64,000 bases of DNA. It comes from Tolypeutes matacus. Taxonomy: Eukaryota > Chordata > Mammalia > Cingulata > Chlamyphoridae. Position numbers and translations under genes: made by a program. Positions 12,541 to 23,744 of the stretch are shown one piece after another. The notes under the pieces were generated by a model. The model did not search any database and was not told the DNA's origin. It saw nothing but the letters and a program-made list of their open reading frames with translations. Location: positions 7,821,973-7,885,972 of the forward strand of contig JAKSZT010054324.1 in NCBI GenBank assembly GCA_026826555.1. Direction: 5' to 3'. Position 1 is the first letter of the stretch; each line of letters begins with the position of its first letter.

Positions 12541-13565
12541 TTTTATTTCATTTTATCTTCAACGTAGCTTTAGGTTACAGAAAAGTCTCATAGAGAATAT
12601 AGGGGATTCCCATATACCCAGTGCCATCTCCCTTTTCCCCTCTCTCCAGTAATAACATTTTATATCGGATAGTACATTTGTTACAATTGATGTACAAATA
12701 TTGAAGCATTGCTACTAACCATGGTCAATGGTTTACATTATGGTTTACATTTTGGATCATACACTTTTATAGATTTTGACAAAATCTGAAGTGACCTATA
12801 TCCATTATTGCAAGTTCATGCTGAACAATTATAATGCCCTAAAAATGACTACATTCCATCTTTTCTATTCTTCCCTCCAACTCCCATAAGGACTCTGGTA
12901 ACCACTAAGTTTCAGTTTTTGAAGGATGAGATTCAGTTACTTGTAATAATATTGAGGGCTTGACATATTGCTCTTTTTTCTTATATTAGGCACTGCCTAT
13001 AATCTTGATAGCTCTTGCCCCTCTATTTGAGAATATAGCATGACTCCCAGGATAGAGGTTTAATATTTTCTTGTTTATTGTGTAGTTCTCCAACCACTGA
13101 TATAACACACTATGACAAGATGAGCACTTATGTATTCCATAGAAGACTGCACCAGGTGCAGCCTATCCTGTATGCACCCCTCCATATCCAACACCCTACA
13201 CGAGTAATCATCTCCTGCCATATTTGCCAAAAGAACATTCCCAGCTTTGTAGTTTTAGCCGCAGACTGCCAAATCCCCAGAGTTTACCTGCTCCTTCCAC
13301 TGACCCTCCCCCCAGTTCCCTGGATAGTCCAAACCAACCTCCCTACCCTACCCACCTCACAGACTAGCACCACCAAATCCAACAGCATCAATGTACCACT
13401 GTCACGCCCATTCCCTGCACAACCACACCCTTCCACCTTATCATAGATTTTGCCCTTATGGGCATTAGCTCACCACCGTCTACTCCCTTTCTGTCTGCTG
13501 TAAACCTGTCTTCCAGACTCTAGCTCTGTGTGTCTGCTCAATATGCTTAATTCATATCAGTGAGG
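12541..13565 (-). repeat. L1-A proximal 3' UTR unit
   Basis: Directly follows the ORF2 stop on the minus strand. Its distal half is a diverged second copy of the 10.73-12.34 kb unit: compare ataggggattcccatata here with the same word at 10.8 kb, and catagaatat-type text near 13036 with 12137. It also resembles general old-L1 3' UTR sequence (gcattgctactaaccatgg). The 122-codon plus-strand frame at 13078-13446 is antisense to this UTR and is not a gene. Confidence 0.65.
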
Positions 13566-16500
13566 TCATGGGATATTTGTCCTTCAATGCCTGATTTACT
13601 TCACTCAACATAAGATCTTCAAGATTCATCCATGTTATACTCTGCGTTAAAATGCATTCCTTCTTACAGCTGAGTAATATTCCATTGTATGTATATACCA
13701 CAATTTGCTTATTCATTCATCTGTTGATGCGATAGTGAATAATGCTGCTATGAACATTGTGTGCATATATCTGTTTGTGTCCCTGATTTCAATTCTTCTG
13801 GATATACACCTAGCAGTGGGATTGCTGGATCATATGACGGTTCTACAGTTAGCTTCCTGAGGAACTGCCAAAAAGTCTTCCACAATGGGTGAACCATTCT
13901 ACATTCCCAGCAGCAGTGGATAAGCGTTCCCTTTCCTCCACATCCTCTCCCATCCTCTCCAACACCTGTGGTCCTCTGTTTTTTTTTTTAATAGCCACCA
14001 GTCTAATGGGTATAAGATGATATCTAACTATAGTTTTGATTTGCATTTCCCTAATAGCTAGTGATGTTGAGCACCTTTTCATGTGCTTTTAAGCCATTTG
14101 TATTTCTTCTTTGGAGAAGTGTCTATTCAAATCACTTGCCCATTTTTTAAATGTGCTGATTGTCTTTATTTTTGAGATGTAGGATTTTTTTAATATGTGC
14201 TGGATATTAGACCCCTATTGGATAGATGGTTACCAAATATTTTCTCCCATTGAGTAGGCTGCCTTTTCAGTTTCCTGACAAACTCCTTTGAAGTGCAAAG
14301 TTTTTAATATTGAGGAGGTCCCATTTCTCTATTTTTCCTTTGTTGCTCTTGCTTTGGGCGTAAAGTTTATGAAACTGTTTCCTACTACAAGGTCTTGTAG
14401 ATGATTCCCTACATTATCTTCTAGGAGATTTATGGTCTTAGCTCTTATATTTAGATCTTTGTTCCATCTTGAGTTAATTTTTGTATAGGGCGTGAGATGG
14501 TGATACTCTCCCATTCTTTTTGATATGGATCTACAGTTCTCCAAGCACCATTTGTGTGATCATCTATGTGAGGATCTATATCAGAATTTTCAGTTCTTTT
14601 CCATTTGTCAGTATATGTATCTTTGTGCCAGTGCCATGCAGTTTTGAAAACTGTAGCTTTGTAATATGTTTTAAAGTCAGATAGTGTGATTCTTCCAATT
14701 TCATTTTCTTTTTTCAATATGTCTTTGGCTATTCAGGGTCCCTAGCCCTTCCAAATAAATTTCATAGTTAGCTTTTCCAATTCAGTAAAAATGATGTTGT
14801 AATTTTTATTGGGATTGCATTAAATCTGTAATTGGTTTGGGTAGGATAGACATCTTAATGATATTTACTCTTCCTATCCATGAACAGGGAATATTCTTCC
14901 ATTCATTTAGTGCTTCTTTGAATTCATTTAACAATGTTGTGTAGTTTTCTGCATACAAGTGCTTTACATTTTTAGTTAAGTTTATTCCTAGATATTTGAT
15001 TCTTTTAGTTGCTTTTGTAAATGGAATTTTGCCTTGATTTCCTCCTCAAATTGTTCATTGTTGGTGTACAGAAATTCTACTGATTTTGCACATCAATCTT
15101 ATAACCTGTCATTTTACTGAACTCGTTTATAAGCTCTAGAAGTTTTGTTGTATATTTCTCAAGATTTTCTATGTATAGGATCATGTCATCTTCAAATACT
15201 GAAATTTTTACTTCTTTCTTTCCAACTTGGATGCCTTTTATATCTTTTTCTTGCCTAAGTGCTTGAACAAGCATGTCTAACACAATGTGAAATAAGAATG
15301 ATGACAGTGGGCATCCTTGACTTGTTTCAGATCTTATAGGAAATGCTTTTGCATTTCAGTACTGAATATGATGTTGTTTGTGGTTTTTCATATCCGCCCT
15401 TTATCATGTTGAGAAAGTTTTCTTCTATTCCTATCTTTTGAGGTGTTTTTATCAGGAATGGGGCTGTATTTTGTCGAATGCTTTTTCGGCATCAATAAAG
15501 ATGATCATGTGTTTTTTTTTCTTTCAATATGTTAGTGTGGCGTATTACATTGTTTAATTTTCTTATGTTGAACCATCCTTGCATACCAGGGATGAAACCC
15601 ACTTGATCATGGTGTATAATTCATTTAATGTGTTTTTGAATATGATTACCAAGTATTTTATTGAGGATTATAGCATTTATATTCATGGGAGAGATTGGTC
15701 TATAGTTTTCCTTTCTTGTGGTGTCTTTGTGTTGCTTTGGTATTAGGGTGATGATAGAATGAGTTAGGCAATGTTCCCTCCACTTCTATTTTTTTGGAAG
15801 AGTTTAACCAGGATTAGTGTTAGTTCTTTCCAGAATGTTTGGTAGAATTCACCTGTGAAGCCACCTGTTCCTGGGCTCTTCTTAGTTGGGAGGTTTTTGA
15901 TGACTAATTCCATTTTGTAACTTGTGATTGGTCTGTTGAGTTCATCAATTTCTTCTTTCATCAATGTACACTGCTTGTGTGTTTCTAGGAGTTTGTCCAT
16001 TTCATCTAAGTTATCCATCTTGTTGGCATACAATTTTTCAAAGTATCCTCTTATGATACTTGTTTATTTCTGTGGGGTCAGTGGTGATATCCTCCTCCTT
16101 GTTTCTTATTTTATGTATTTACATCTTCTCTCTTCTTTGTTGTTGTTAGTCTAGCTAAGGGTTTGTCAATTTTATTAATCTTCTCAAAGAACCAGCTTTT
16201 GGTTTTGTTAATTTTTTCTAGTGCTTTCTTATTTTCAATTTCATTTAGCTCTGCTGTAATCTTTGTTATTCCCTTCCTTCTACTTGTTTGGGATTAGTTT
16301 GTTGTTATTTTTCTAATTCCTCCAGGTGTACAGTTAGGTCTTGATTTTAGCTCTTTCCTCTTTTTAAATATAGGCATTTATGGCTATAAATTTCCCTCTC
16401 AGCACTGCTTTTGCTGCATCCCATAGATTTTGATATGTTGTGTTGTCATTTTCTTTCATTTCAAGGTAGTTCCTGATTTCTTTTGCCATGTCCTCCTTGA

Positions 16501-17282
16501 CCCACTGATTGTCTAAGAGTGTGTTTTTTAACTTTCATATCTTTGTTCCTAATCTAGTTCTCTACCCCTTACTCATTTCTAGCTTCATTCCATTGTGGTC
16601 ACAGAAATTACTTTGTATTATTTCAATCTTTCTGAATTCTTTGAGAGTTGTTCTGCGACCTATCATGTGGTCTATCTTCTAGAATGATCCATGTGCACTC
16701 AAGAAGAATGTATATCATCCTGTATATGGATGTAATGTTCTGTATATGTCTATTATGTCTAGATCTTCTAATGTATTATTCAACATCTATGTTTCTTTAT
16801 TGATCCTCTGTTGAGATGTTCTGTCTAATGGTGATAATAATGGATTAAAGTCCCCCACTATAATTGTAGAGGCATGTATTTCTCCACTTAGTTTTTCCCA
16901 AATTTGTCTTGTGTATTTTGAGGCACCCTGGTTAGGTGCATAAATATTTATGATTGTTCTTTTTTCTTGACAGTTACCCCTTTTATTAATATATAGTGTC
17001 CTTCTTTGTCTCTTACAATAGTTTTGCATTTAAAGTCTATTTTGTCTGATATTGTATAGCTACTCTTACCCTTTTCTGGTTATTGTTTGCATGTAAAACT
17101 AATTTCCAACCATTCATTTTCAACTTCCGTGTGTCCCTAGGTCTAAGGTTTGTTTCTTTTAGACAGCACATAAATGGGTCATACTATCTTATCCATTTTG
17201 CCAATCTGTATCTCTTAATTGGAGAGTTTAATCCATTAGCATTCAATGTTACTTCTGTCAAGGAGTTACTTACATTAGCCAT
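13566..17282 (-). pseudogene. L1-A ORF2 (endonuclease/reverse transcriptase) remnant
   Basis: L1 ORF2 encodes the endonuclease and reverse transcriptase for target-primed reverse transcription. The start matches the ATG of L1-C ORF2, and the stop at 13566 aligns just after the conserved LSEVNQ-like tail. Visible pieces: endonuclease words INIYAPNQGA and IIVGDFN (minus frame, 16787-17029), a reverse transcriptase piece with KKSPGTGGFTGEFYQ (15764-16033), and the catalytic box read as FEDDMILY instead of FADD near 15190. The C-terminal cysteine/histidine-rich region lies near 13849-14082. Many stops and frameshifts interrupt it, and the altered catalytic box alone suggests loss of function. Confidence 0.85.
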
Positions 17283-17468
17283 ATTTCCTTTAGGTCCATG
17301 TATGTCATTTGTTGTTTTTATTTCTCTTTTTATCTTTTAGTTATTCTTACCAATAATCTTCTTTCCTGCACTCTCCTCCAACTCTCACACTCTCCTGTTT
17401 TTTCCTTTTAACCTGCAGAACTCCCTTTAGTATTTCTTGAAGAGCAGATTTCTTATTGACAAACTCTC

Positions 17469-18740
17469 TTAATTTCTGTTTGAGACTGTTTTGAACTCTC
17501 CCTCATTTTTTTTTTTAAAGCAGCAAAGTATTTTACTTATAATTATCATTCAGTAAATGTTGTCATGTTGTGAAGTATTACATTTTAATCCCCCTTTCAA
17601 TAGAAAGGTTCTCTAAGGATTGACTTGGAGCCTTCCACATTTATCAGATGCCTTCTCATTATTCTTTTCCATTTTTGCAATTCTGGATCCAAACTGCATG
17701 GCCCGTTTTGGCAGAAGTGTAGAAGCTGTAAGACCAAGTTCCAGAGCTGCAAGCCGCAGAATTAGTTTCTCACCAATTCCACGGGGTAAAGTCAAGTCTG
17801 CCTTTTCCCAAACAGGAAGGGAATTTAGAAAGGAGACAACATTTTCATCCAGGAAAGGAAATCTTGCTTCTTTTCCATGATCACCAATAACTCTATCATC
17901 ATGATCTCCCTCATTTTTGAAAACCAAATCTTGAATTCTTGGCTGGAAGTTTTTTTTTTCTTTAGCACCTAACTATGTCATACTACTGCCTTCTTGCCTT
18001 CATTGTTTCAAATGGGAAATCAGCACTTCATCTTATTGCACTTCCCTTGTATATGATGGATCTCTTTTCTCTTGCTGCTTTCAGCATTCCCTCTTTGTCT
18101 TTAACATTTGATAATTTGACAAGTATATGTCTTGGGGTAGGCCTGTTAGAATTTATACTGTTTGTGGTATGCTGTGCTTCCTGGAAATGTGCATCCATGT
18201 CCCTCAAAAGAGTTTGGAATTTTCAGCCATTATTTACTCCAATACTACTTTTGCCTCCTTTCCCTTCTCTTCTTCTTCTGGGATGTGTATAATGTGTATA
18301 TTTGTACATTTCATATTGTCATTCAAATCCTTAAGTTCCTGATGGATTTTTTTCTATATTTTTATGTATCTCTTCTACAGTCTGTTTGATTTAGAGGTAC
18401 TATCTTTGACATCAGTAATTATTTCCTCTTCCTGTTTAAATCTGCTGTGATGTGCTTCCAGTGTATTTTTTATTTCTTGCATTGTGCCATTCATTACCAT
18501 CATATCTGTTATCTTTTTATATATGTTTACAATTTCTTCAACATGTTCCCCCAGTGTTTTCTTAGTATACTTTATCTCTTCCTTCACTTCATTAAGTGGA
18601 TTCATGATATTTATTTGGACACTCCTGATTTGTTGTTCCACCTTCTGCAGCTCCTCCTGTTTTTTTGTTTGTTTGTTAGACTGGGCCATGTCTTCCTGTT
18701 TCTTAGTATGGCTTGTGATTTTTTGTTGGTGTCTAGGCAT
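17469..18740 (-). pseudogene. L1-A ORF1 remnant, interrupted by ASNSD1 pseudogene
   Basis: ORF1 makes the L1 RNA-binding chaperone: N-terminal coiled coil, RNA-recognition motif, C-terminal domain. The N-terminus reads MPRHQQKITSHTKKQEDMAQ from 18740 and leads into a charged heptad-rich stretch (about 18.39-18.70 kb). The C-terminal end is recognisable up to the stop at 17469, aligned to the ORF1 stop of L1-C. A 394-bp processed pseudogene with its 14-bp target duplication sits in the C-terminal third. Without it the ORF is about 864 nt, the expected length for this lineage. Frameshifts are present besides the insertion. Confidence 0.8.
17511..17904 (-). pseudogene. Processed pseudogene of ASNSD1, 5'-truncated
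   Basis: On the minus strand this encodes the C-terminal part of asparagine synthetase domain-containing protein 1 (recognised by words [46 protein letters not shown] and ASDKCGRLQ). About 96 codons are open and well preserved. A one-base loss just after GRLQ then shifts the frame and brings a stop at 17613. The remaining C-terminal codons are still readable in the shifted frame, followed by a short 3' UTR and an A-run of about 10 at 17508-17517. The 14-bp duplication tctccctcattttt flanks it (17497-17510, 17905-17918). There are no introns. This is an L1-mediated retrocopy of an mRNA, truncated at its 5' end, landed in L1-A ORF1 in the same orientation. The first seven residues of the 104-codon open frame come from L1. 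Confidence 0.9.
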
Positions 18741-18768
18741 CTTTATCTTCATGTGCTTATTTGGTTGG

Positions 18769-19444
18769 TATGGTAGTTTGGTATTGTTTATGAATTACAA
18801 AAATAGATATTGGATTATGTTTGTGAATTGGTTCTGTTTCTCTGGGCATATGAGTTTGTATTGGATTCAGAGGTGTAACTTTTAGTTGATTAAATTATGA
18901 TTAAGGCTTTGAGTGGGCCACATCAGTAGGACATTGAGTCCCTTCCCCTTGGTGTGTGCAGACTCACAGAGTAAACTAGATGGCAGAGGAGTTAGTTGGA
19001 GTTTTTTAATGCTGGAGGCCTGGGAAGTAAAGACAAAAAGAAGAAGATATGTGAGGAAAGAGAGAAGTCTCCATTAGATATGGCAGAGGTCCTGGGAAGA
19101 AAGATGAGCCATTTACCTGATAGTTTATAGCTAGCCTTGTGGAGAGAGCAGAGCTGCTGAGCCCAGAAAGAAATGAGCCCAGGGAAAGAGACAAGACTTA
19201 TCCCAGCCTACACCTGATACTGGAAGAAGGTGGGACTATGGAACCCAAAGGGAAGAGGAAGACTGAACCCTTGCAGACATTAGCAGCCATCTTACTCCAA
19301 CACATGGCAACAGACTTTGGTGGGGGCAGTAACTTATGTTTTATAGCCTGGTAACTGTAAGCTTCTACCCCAAATAAATACTCTTTATAGAAGCCAATTG
19401 ATTTCTGGTATTTTGCAGCAAAACCCCTTTGACTGACTAATATA
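18769..19444 (+). mobile_element. MaLR-like solo LTR inside L1-A 5' UTR
   Basis: 676-bp LTR flanked by gttgg on both sides (18764-18768, 19445-19449). It starts tatggtagtttggtattg and ends gactgactaatata. Near its 3' end lie gtaagcttctacccc and caaataaatact, the usual poly(A) signal region of this LTR family, followed by tctggtattttgcagc. The ends depart from perfect TG/CA. It lies antisense to L1-A between the L1 promoter and ORF1. Open frames 18447-18885 and 19139-19354 here are not genes. Confidence 0.7.
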
Positions 19445-19568
19445 GTTGGTTAGCTTCTATTTCTACTCTTGGGTTTTATTTTGCTGTTTTTGTGTGTTTT
19501 TGGTAAGGTTCCTTTGTGACACTTATTTCCTCTTATTCTATATACTTGCACTTGTCTGTGTTCCCTCA

Positions 19569-20060
19569 GGAAAAAAAAATTAGGACAATAGAAAAGGAAA
19601 GAGATAAGAAGAGAAAAAGAATAATAGTAAAAATAATTTAAAAGGGTAGAAGAGGAACCACACATGAGCTAGGAAAACAAATATATAATACAAGTAAAAA
19701 ATAAAAAACAGTACTAAAGAATAAAAATAAAAAAGTTGAATAGAAAAAATGAAACAAGGAACAAAATAGAGAAAAAAATAGAATGAATTAAAAGGCCAGA
19801 ATGATGAGAAGAGAGGAAAATAGAAATAGAAAAAAAGAAAAGAAAGAAAAAAAAGAGAATGAGAGAATTTAAAAAAAAAATTGAGGTCAAATATAAAGAA
19901 GTGGAATGAAAGAAAAACAACAGAAAACATAAGATAGAAAAATGAAGGAAAGAAAAGAAACAAAGTAAGTAGGAAAAAGAAGTAAAAGAAAAAGAAAGGA
20001 AACAAAGAAAGGGGAAAGACAACAAACAAGAAACAAAACAACAACAACAAGAAACAACCC
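19569..20060 (+). repeat. Purine-skewed low-complexity tract
   Basis: About 490 bp in which A and G make up roughly four-fifths of the plus strand (pyrimidine-rich in the L1-A sense direction), grading into (CAA)n at 20038-20050. It lies within the L1-A 5' UTR. The Phe/Leu/Ser-rich 156-codon minus frame at 19580-20050 is a by-product of this skew and not a membrane protein. Confidence 0.85.
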
Positions 20061-20329
20061 AGGAAAAACAGCCTTCCCTCTTAAGCCCCTAAGGAGTTTC
20101 TCAGGCTGTCAGTGCTCATCAATCAATCACCCTTCAGCATGCTCTCCTCAGGTGATATACTGGGTTTTAGCAAATACTATAAAGAAAAAAATAAGAACTG
20201 ATAAAGAACAAAAAATAAATATAACAGATCCAAGAAAACCTAAAACAAGAGAAAAATCTGTCTATATGTTCTCTGTCATAAGTACCACCTGGGTGCCTGA
20301 TAACCCGGTGGATCACTGTCTGGATCACT

Positions 20330-20415
20330 TCTCTAAGGAGGCCCAGGAATCAAACCAGGGACCTTGTATATGCAAGGCAGGAATTCTTCCACTGAGCTCC
20401 ACCAGCTCCACAGCT
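20330..20415 (-). mobile_element. tRNA-derived SINE-like segment
   Basis: On the minus strand a tRNA-like A box (gagctcagtgg) is followed about 35 bp later by a B box (ggtttgattcc, plus-strand 20346-20356), with the 5' and 3' parts spaced as in a tRNA of about 75 nt. This resembles the tRNA(Ala)-derived head of the DAS-type SINEs of xenarthrans. No A-tail or target duplication is obvious, so it may be an old SINE captured as part of the L1-A 5' UTR rather than a separate recent insertion. Confidence 0.55.
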
Positions 20416-21012
20416 TAAGAAGGCTTCAGAAACTTACCTGGCTCTATCCACTCCCTTTCCCTCAGGTGGGTTAGACTTTTAACAGTTTGCCAAACCAAGC
20501 TGTTTAGGTGCTTGTCTCTATCCCCTCTCTACCTTAGTTCCTCTCTCTCCCAGGTTGGCTGGGTGTGATAGCCTGCCTGATCAGATATCCCCTCTTCTCT
20601 GCCTGAGGCCACCTCAGTGTGGTTGGAGACCCTCTGAGATTTAAAGAGGGCTCAGCTGGCCAAACTCACCAAAACAAAACAAAACAAAAAACCACCCTCC
20701 ACCCTCTGCCAGACCCCTCTTCCTCCCAGGGAATGCTCACATCCCACTCTGTTGGTTGCAGTGACAGAAGCTTTACTGAGGCTATTTGTCTTAAGAGTGG
20801 GATATAAGTGCCATTTCCAGCCACGAGGGTGAGTTTTCCTTTGGCTTCTTTATCTGTCTAGTTCCCTCCTGGATAATGCATAGCACTTTCCTGTTCTATG
20901 TATCTCCAAAGCAGCTTTGGTTTTTCCCCTTCTCCATTCTTTTTTGTGAGGGAGTTGGACTCTGTCTACGTACTTTGACGCCATTTTTCCGGAAGTCTGC
21001 CAGGGTCCACAA

Positions 21013-21150
21013 CATTGAAGGCTGTATAGTATTCCATTATATGTATATACTACATAGTTTTCAACATTTCTTATAACTTTTAAATATTTAGACCTCTTAC
21101 TACAAATTTCTAGTTGTTTTATTGAAAGAGCTATCTTCATATTAAAAGGG
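21013..21150 (-). mobile_element. Ancient L1 fragment, right part
   Basis: Continuation of the L1 relic at 10640-10727 across the L1-A insertion. It contains gtatagtattccattatatg, the antisense form of a common word at the 3' end of L1 ORF2. Confidence 0.55.
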
Positions 21151-21599
21151 TCTAAACAAGAATCATGGAAAAACCAAAACGAAACAAAGCAAAATGCCCA
21201 GAACTAAAAAAAACATCATGAAGTTCAGTATTTCCAGAGAAGGAAAACAAAGCATAATTTTTGTACTATTTGAGTAAATGTAAAATTAAAAATTTATAGT
21301 AGGCACAAATAAATCAGGCATTCATTTTATCATTTCTAGGACAGTCTAAATAGATAGGAATATATATATAATGGAAGGATGAAAGATATTTATTAAAAAA
21401 TAATGCTTATAGTAGAAAAAAAGGAAAAAAGAACAAATTATACAAATAGAAAACATATAATATGATGATAGATTTTAACAGAAATATGTTCCTAACTACA
21501 ATAAATTTGAAATGTGATAAATATTTTATTTAAAAGCCATAGTTTGTATTAAACATAAAAGAATGCAATAAAGCAATACTATGCAAATCCTAATCAAAA

Positions 21600-23740
21600 G
21601 AAAAATGGTATTCCTAGGTTAGCAGACAACTGGGATATATCAGAATGACAAAACTACCCACCAAAATTGAAACCAATCTTAAATTTGTATGTAGCTAATA
21701 ACATATTCTCAAAACTGACAGAACATAAAGGAGAAATACATAAATCTACAATTATAGTTGGGCATTTATCTTTGTACATAGTGACTGATAGAATACACAA
21801 ACAAAAATCAGGAAGGATGGATAAAACTTGGCAAACAATAAATAAACTGGATTTAATTTAGATATATGGATATATGCACAGTAACTGAAAGAATAAGCAG
21901 ATAAATTGGTGAATTTAAAGAAACTTAAAAAAACTGAATAACAAAGTTCACATAGTTGTATATCTAGAACACTGCTCAAATGACTATGGAACACATTTGT
22001 TTTATTATATAATTGGACCATTTTAATGAGTAGATCATATAAGAGACCATGGAAGAATTATTAAATTCAACAAATTGAAAGCTTGCAGAAAATCAATTTT
22101 GCCTATAGCAGAATTAAGCTGTAAATAATAACAAAAATAATAGAAAGATGAGAGTTAAGAAATACATTTCTAAATAAATGGTTCAAAGAAAAAAATCACA
22201 GTAGATATTTTTAAAATATTTTGAAATGAATGATAAATTTTGTGGAATGCTGTTAAAGCAGTGTTTACACAGAAACATATCTGTTAACACATATATTAGA
22301 AAGATATAAGGTGAGAATGAATGGTTTAACTTCCTCCTCAAGAAGGAAATTAAAATCAAAGAAACTATAGAGAAAATAAAAGTCAAATCAGGAATGAATG
22401 AAAGAGGAAGCATACAAAAATTAAATGACATTCAAAAAATGCCTCATGTTGGCTCCTTGAAAAGATTAATAAAATTAATAAATTCCTAGCAATAAAGCAC
22501 AGGAGAGAATAGAAAAAATGCAAATTACCAATATCAACCATGAAAAATAACAGCATTTCAATTCATGTAAATATAAACACATTTGAAAAGTTAGGCAAAA
22601 TGGATACATTTCTTGAAAAAAAAGTGTTCAAAAATGACACTCAAAGGAAAAAAAAATCTGAATTGTACTCTAATTAAAGAAATAAAATCTATATTATTTG
22701 TTATTTAAAACTTCTGCTAAAGGAAATCTCCAAACCCAGATAACATCACTGATTAATTCTTCTAAACATTATAAGAAAAGAAAAATTATAAGCCACTGTC
22801 ATCCATGAATATAATCCAGAGATATGTAAAAAGATTCGCATTTATAGAAGAATGCAAGCTTGGTTTTAAAAAATCATTCAATGTAAATCATCACATTAAC
22901 AGAGCAAAGGAAAAAAAAAAACATGATCACCTCTATAGAGGTTGAAAAGGCATAAAAATTTCAATACCCTTCATTGTTAAGCCTCTCAGCAAATAAGGAA
23001 TAGGAGAGAATAATCTTAATCTGAGAAAGTTTATCTATTAAAAAAACTGACAGATAATGTTATACTGAATATAAAATATGGGAGACTTCTCCCGCATGAG
23101 GTCATTAACATTTTAAGGATGTCTACCATGACACTTGTGCTCAATATTGTACTAAGGATCTGAGCAATTGGGTTAAGAAAGAAGAAAGGAAAGAAGGAAG
23201 GATGGAGGAAAGGAATCAAGGAAGAGGAGGTATAAACAACAGAAGCAAAATTTTTATTTTCAGAAATTGTGATTTTGTACTTAGAAAATCCAATTAAGTA
23301 TTAGAATTAATGAATTTAGTAAGATTGCCAGATATATAAGGACAATATACAAAAAAAATCAATTATTTCTTTATATACCAGGAATATAGAAGCATAAATA
23401 CAAGAGTAAAGGATGATGCCATTTATATTATTATCAAAAATATCTAATAGATATGAATAAGTCTAATAAAAGACGAGTGAAACTTCACATTATTAGGCAA
23501 AAAAAAAAAAAAAAAAAAATAAAAAAACATGTTCATGGATTGAAAGACTCCATATTAGTTAGATGTCATAAGAATGTGAAATAGTTATAGAAGAATATAT
23601 AAGTTGATCAATAGAACAGTGTAGAGAGTCCAGAAACAGAGTTAGGTACATAATGACACATGATATTTGACACTCCTCACTGTCACTAAAGCACTAGCCT
23701 TAAATATATAACAATCCCTCAAAGAAAATATTATTGATAT
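21600..23740 (+). mobile_element. Ancient L1 ORF2 fragment
   Basis: Plus-strand L1 ORF2 remains in order: endonuclease-type text (attatagttgggcatttatc near 21752), ggctccttgaaaagattaat near 22450, the reverse transcriptase approach near 22700-22930 (gtaaatcatcacattaacag), ctcaatattgtactaagg near 23140, and catgttcatggattgaaag near 23530. Frames are wholly decayed. An A21 run lies at 23499-23519. AT-rich and older than L1-A, L1-B and L1-C. Confidence 0.7.
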
Positions 23741-23744
23741 GAAA

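Larger units (their letters stand above)
10728..21001 (-). mobile_element. L1-A: full-length L1, minus strand, with nested insertions
   Basis: One long L1 read on the minus strand: 5' end at 21001 (gacttccgg then a YY1-like aaaatggcg), 5' UTR, ORF1 (18740-17469), ORF2 (17282-13566) and a 2.84-kb 3' UTR ending in an (AAAT)n tail at 10728. It is flanked by an 11-bp direct repeat, aggatccacaa at 10717-10727 and agggtccacaa at 21002-21012 (one mismatch), and the flanks join into a single older L1. Two later insertions sit inside: a solo LTR (18769-19444) and an ASNSD1 processed pseudogene (17511-17904). Removing both with their duplications leaves about 9.2 kb, long for an L1, mainly because of the 3' UTR. 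All ORFs are broken, so it is dead. Confidence 0.75.
18741..21001 (-). promoter_or_regulatory. L1-A 5' UTR / internal promoter region
   Basis: About 1.58 kb once the LTR at 18769-19444 and its duplication are removed. The 5' terminus on the minus strand reads gacttccggaaaaatggcg, similar to the first bases of L1-B and L1-C and including a decayed YY1-type site (aaaatggcg). The UTR contains a tRNA-like segment (20330-20415) and a long pyrimidine-rich sense stretch (19569-20060). It is much longer than the roughly 1.0-1.1 kb 5' UTRs of L1-B and L1-C, so it comes from another promoter lineage. Confidence 0.6.

Noticed and set aside
13078..13446. 122-codon plus-strand frame, Pro/Thr-rich
   Set aside because: Antisense to the L1-A 3' UTR, with homology to other L1 3' ends; no sign of coding selection.
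19580..20050. 156-codon minus-strand frame rich in Phe, Leu and Ser, like a membrane protein
   Set aside because: It is the translation of a pyrimidine-rich low-complexity strand in an L1 5' UTR. The composition comes from nucleotide skew alone.
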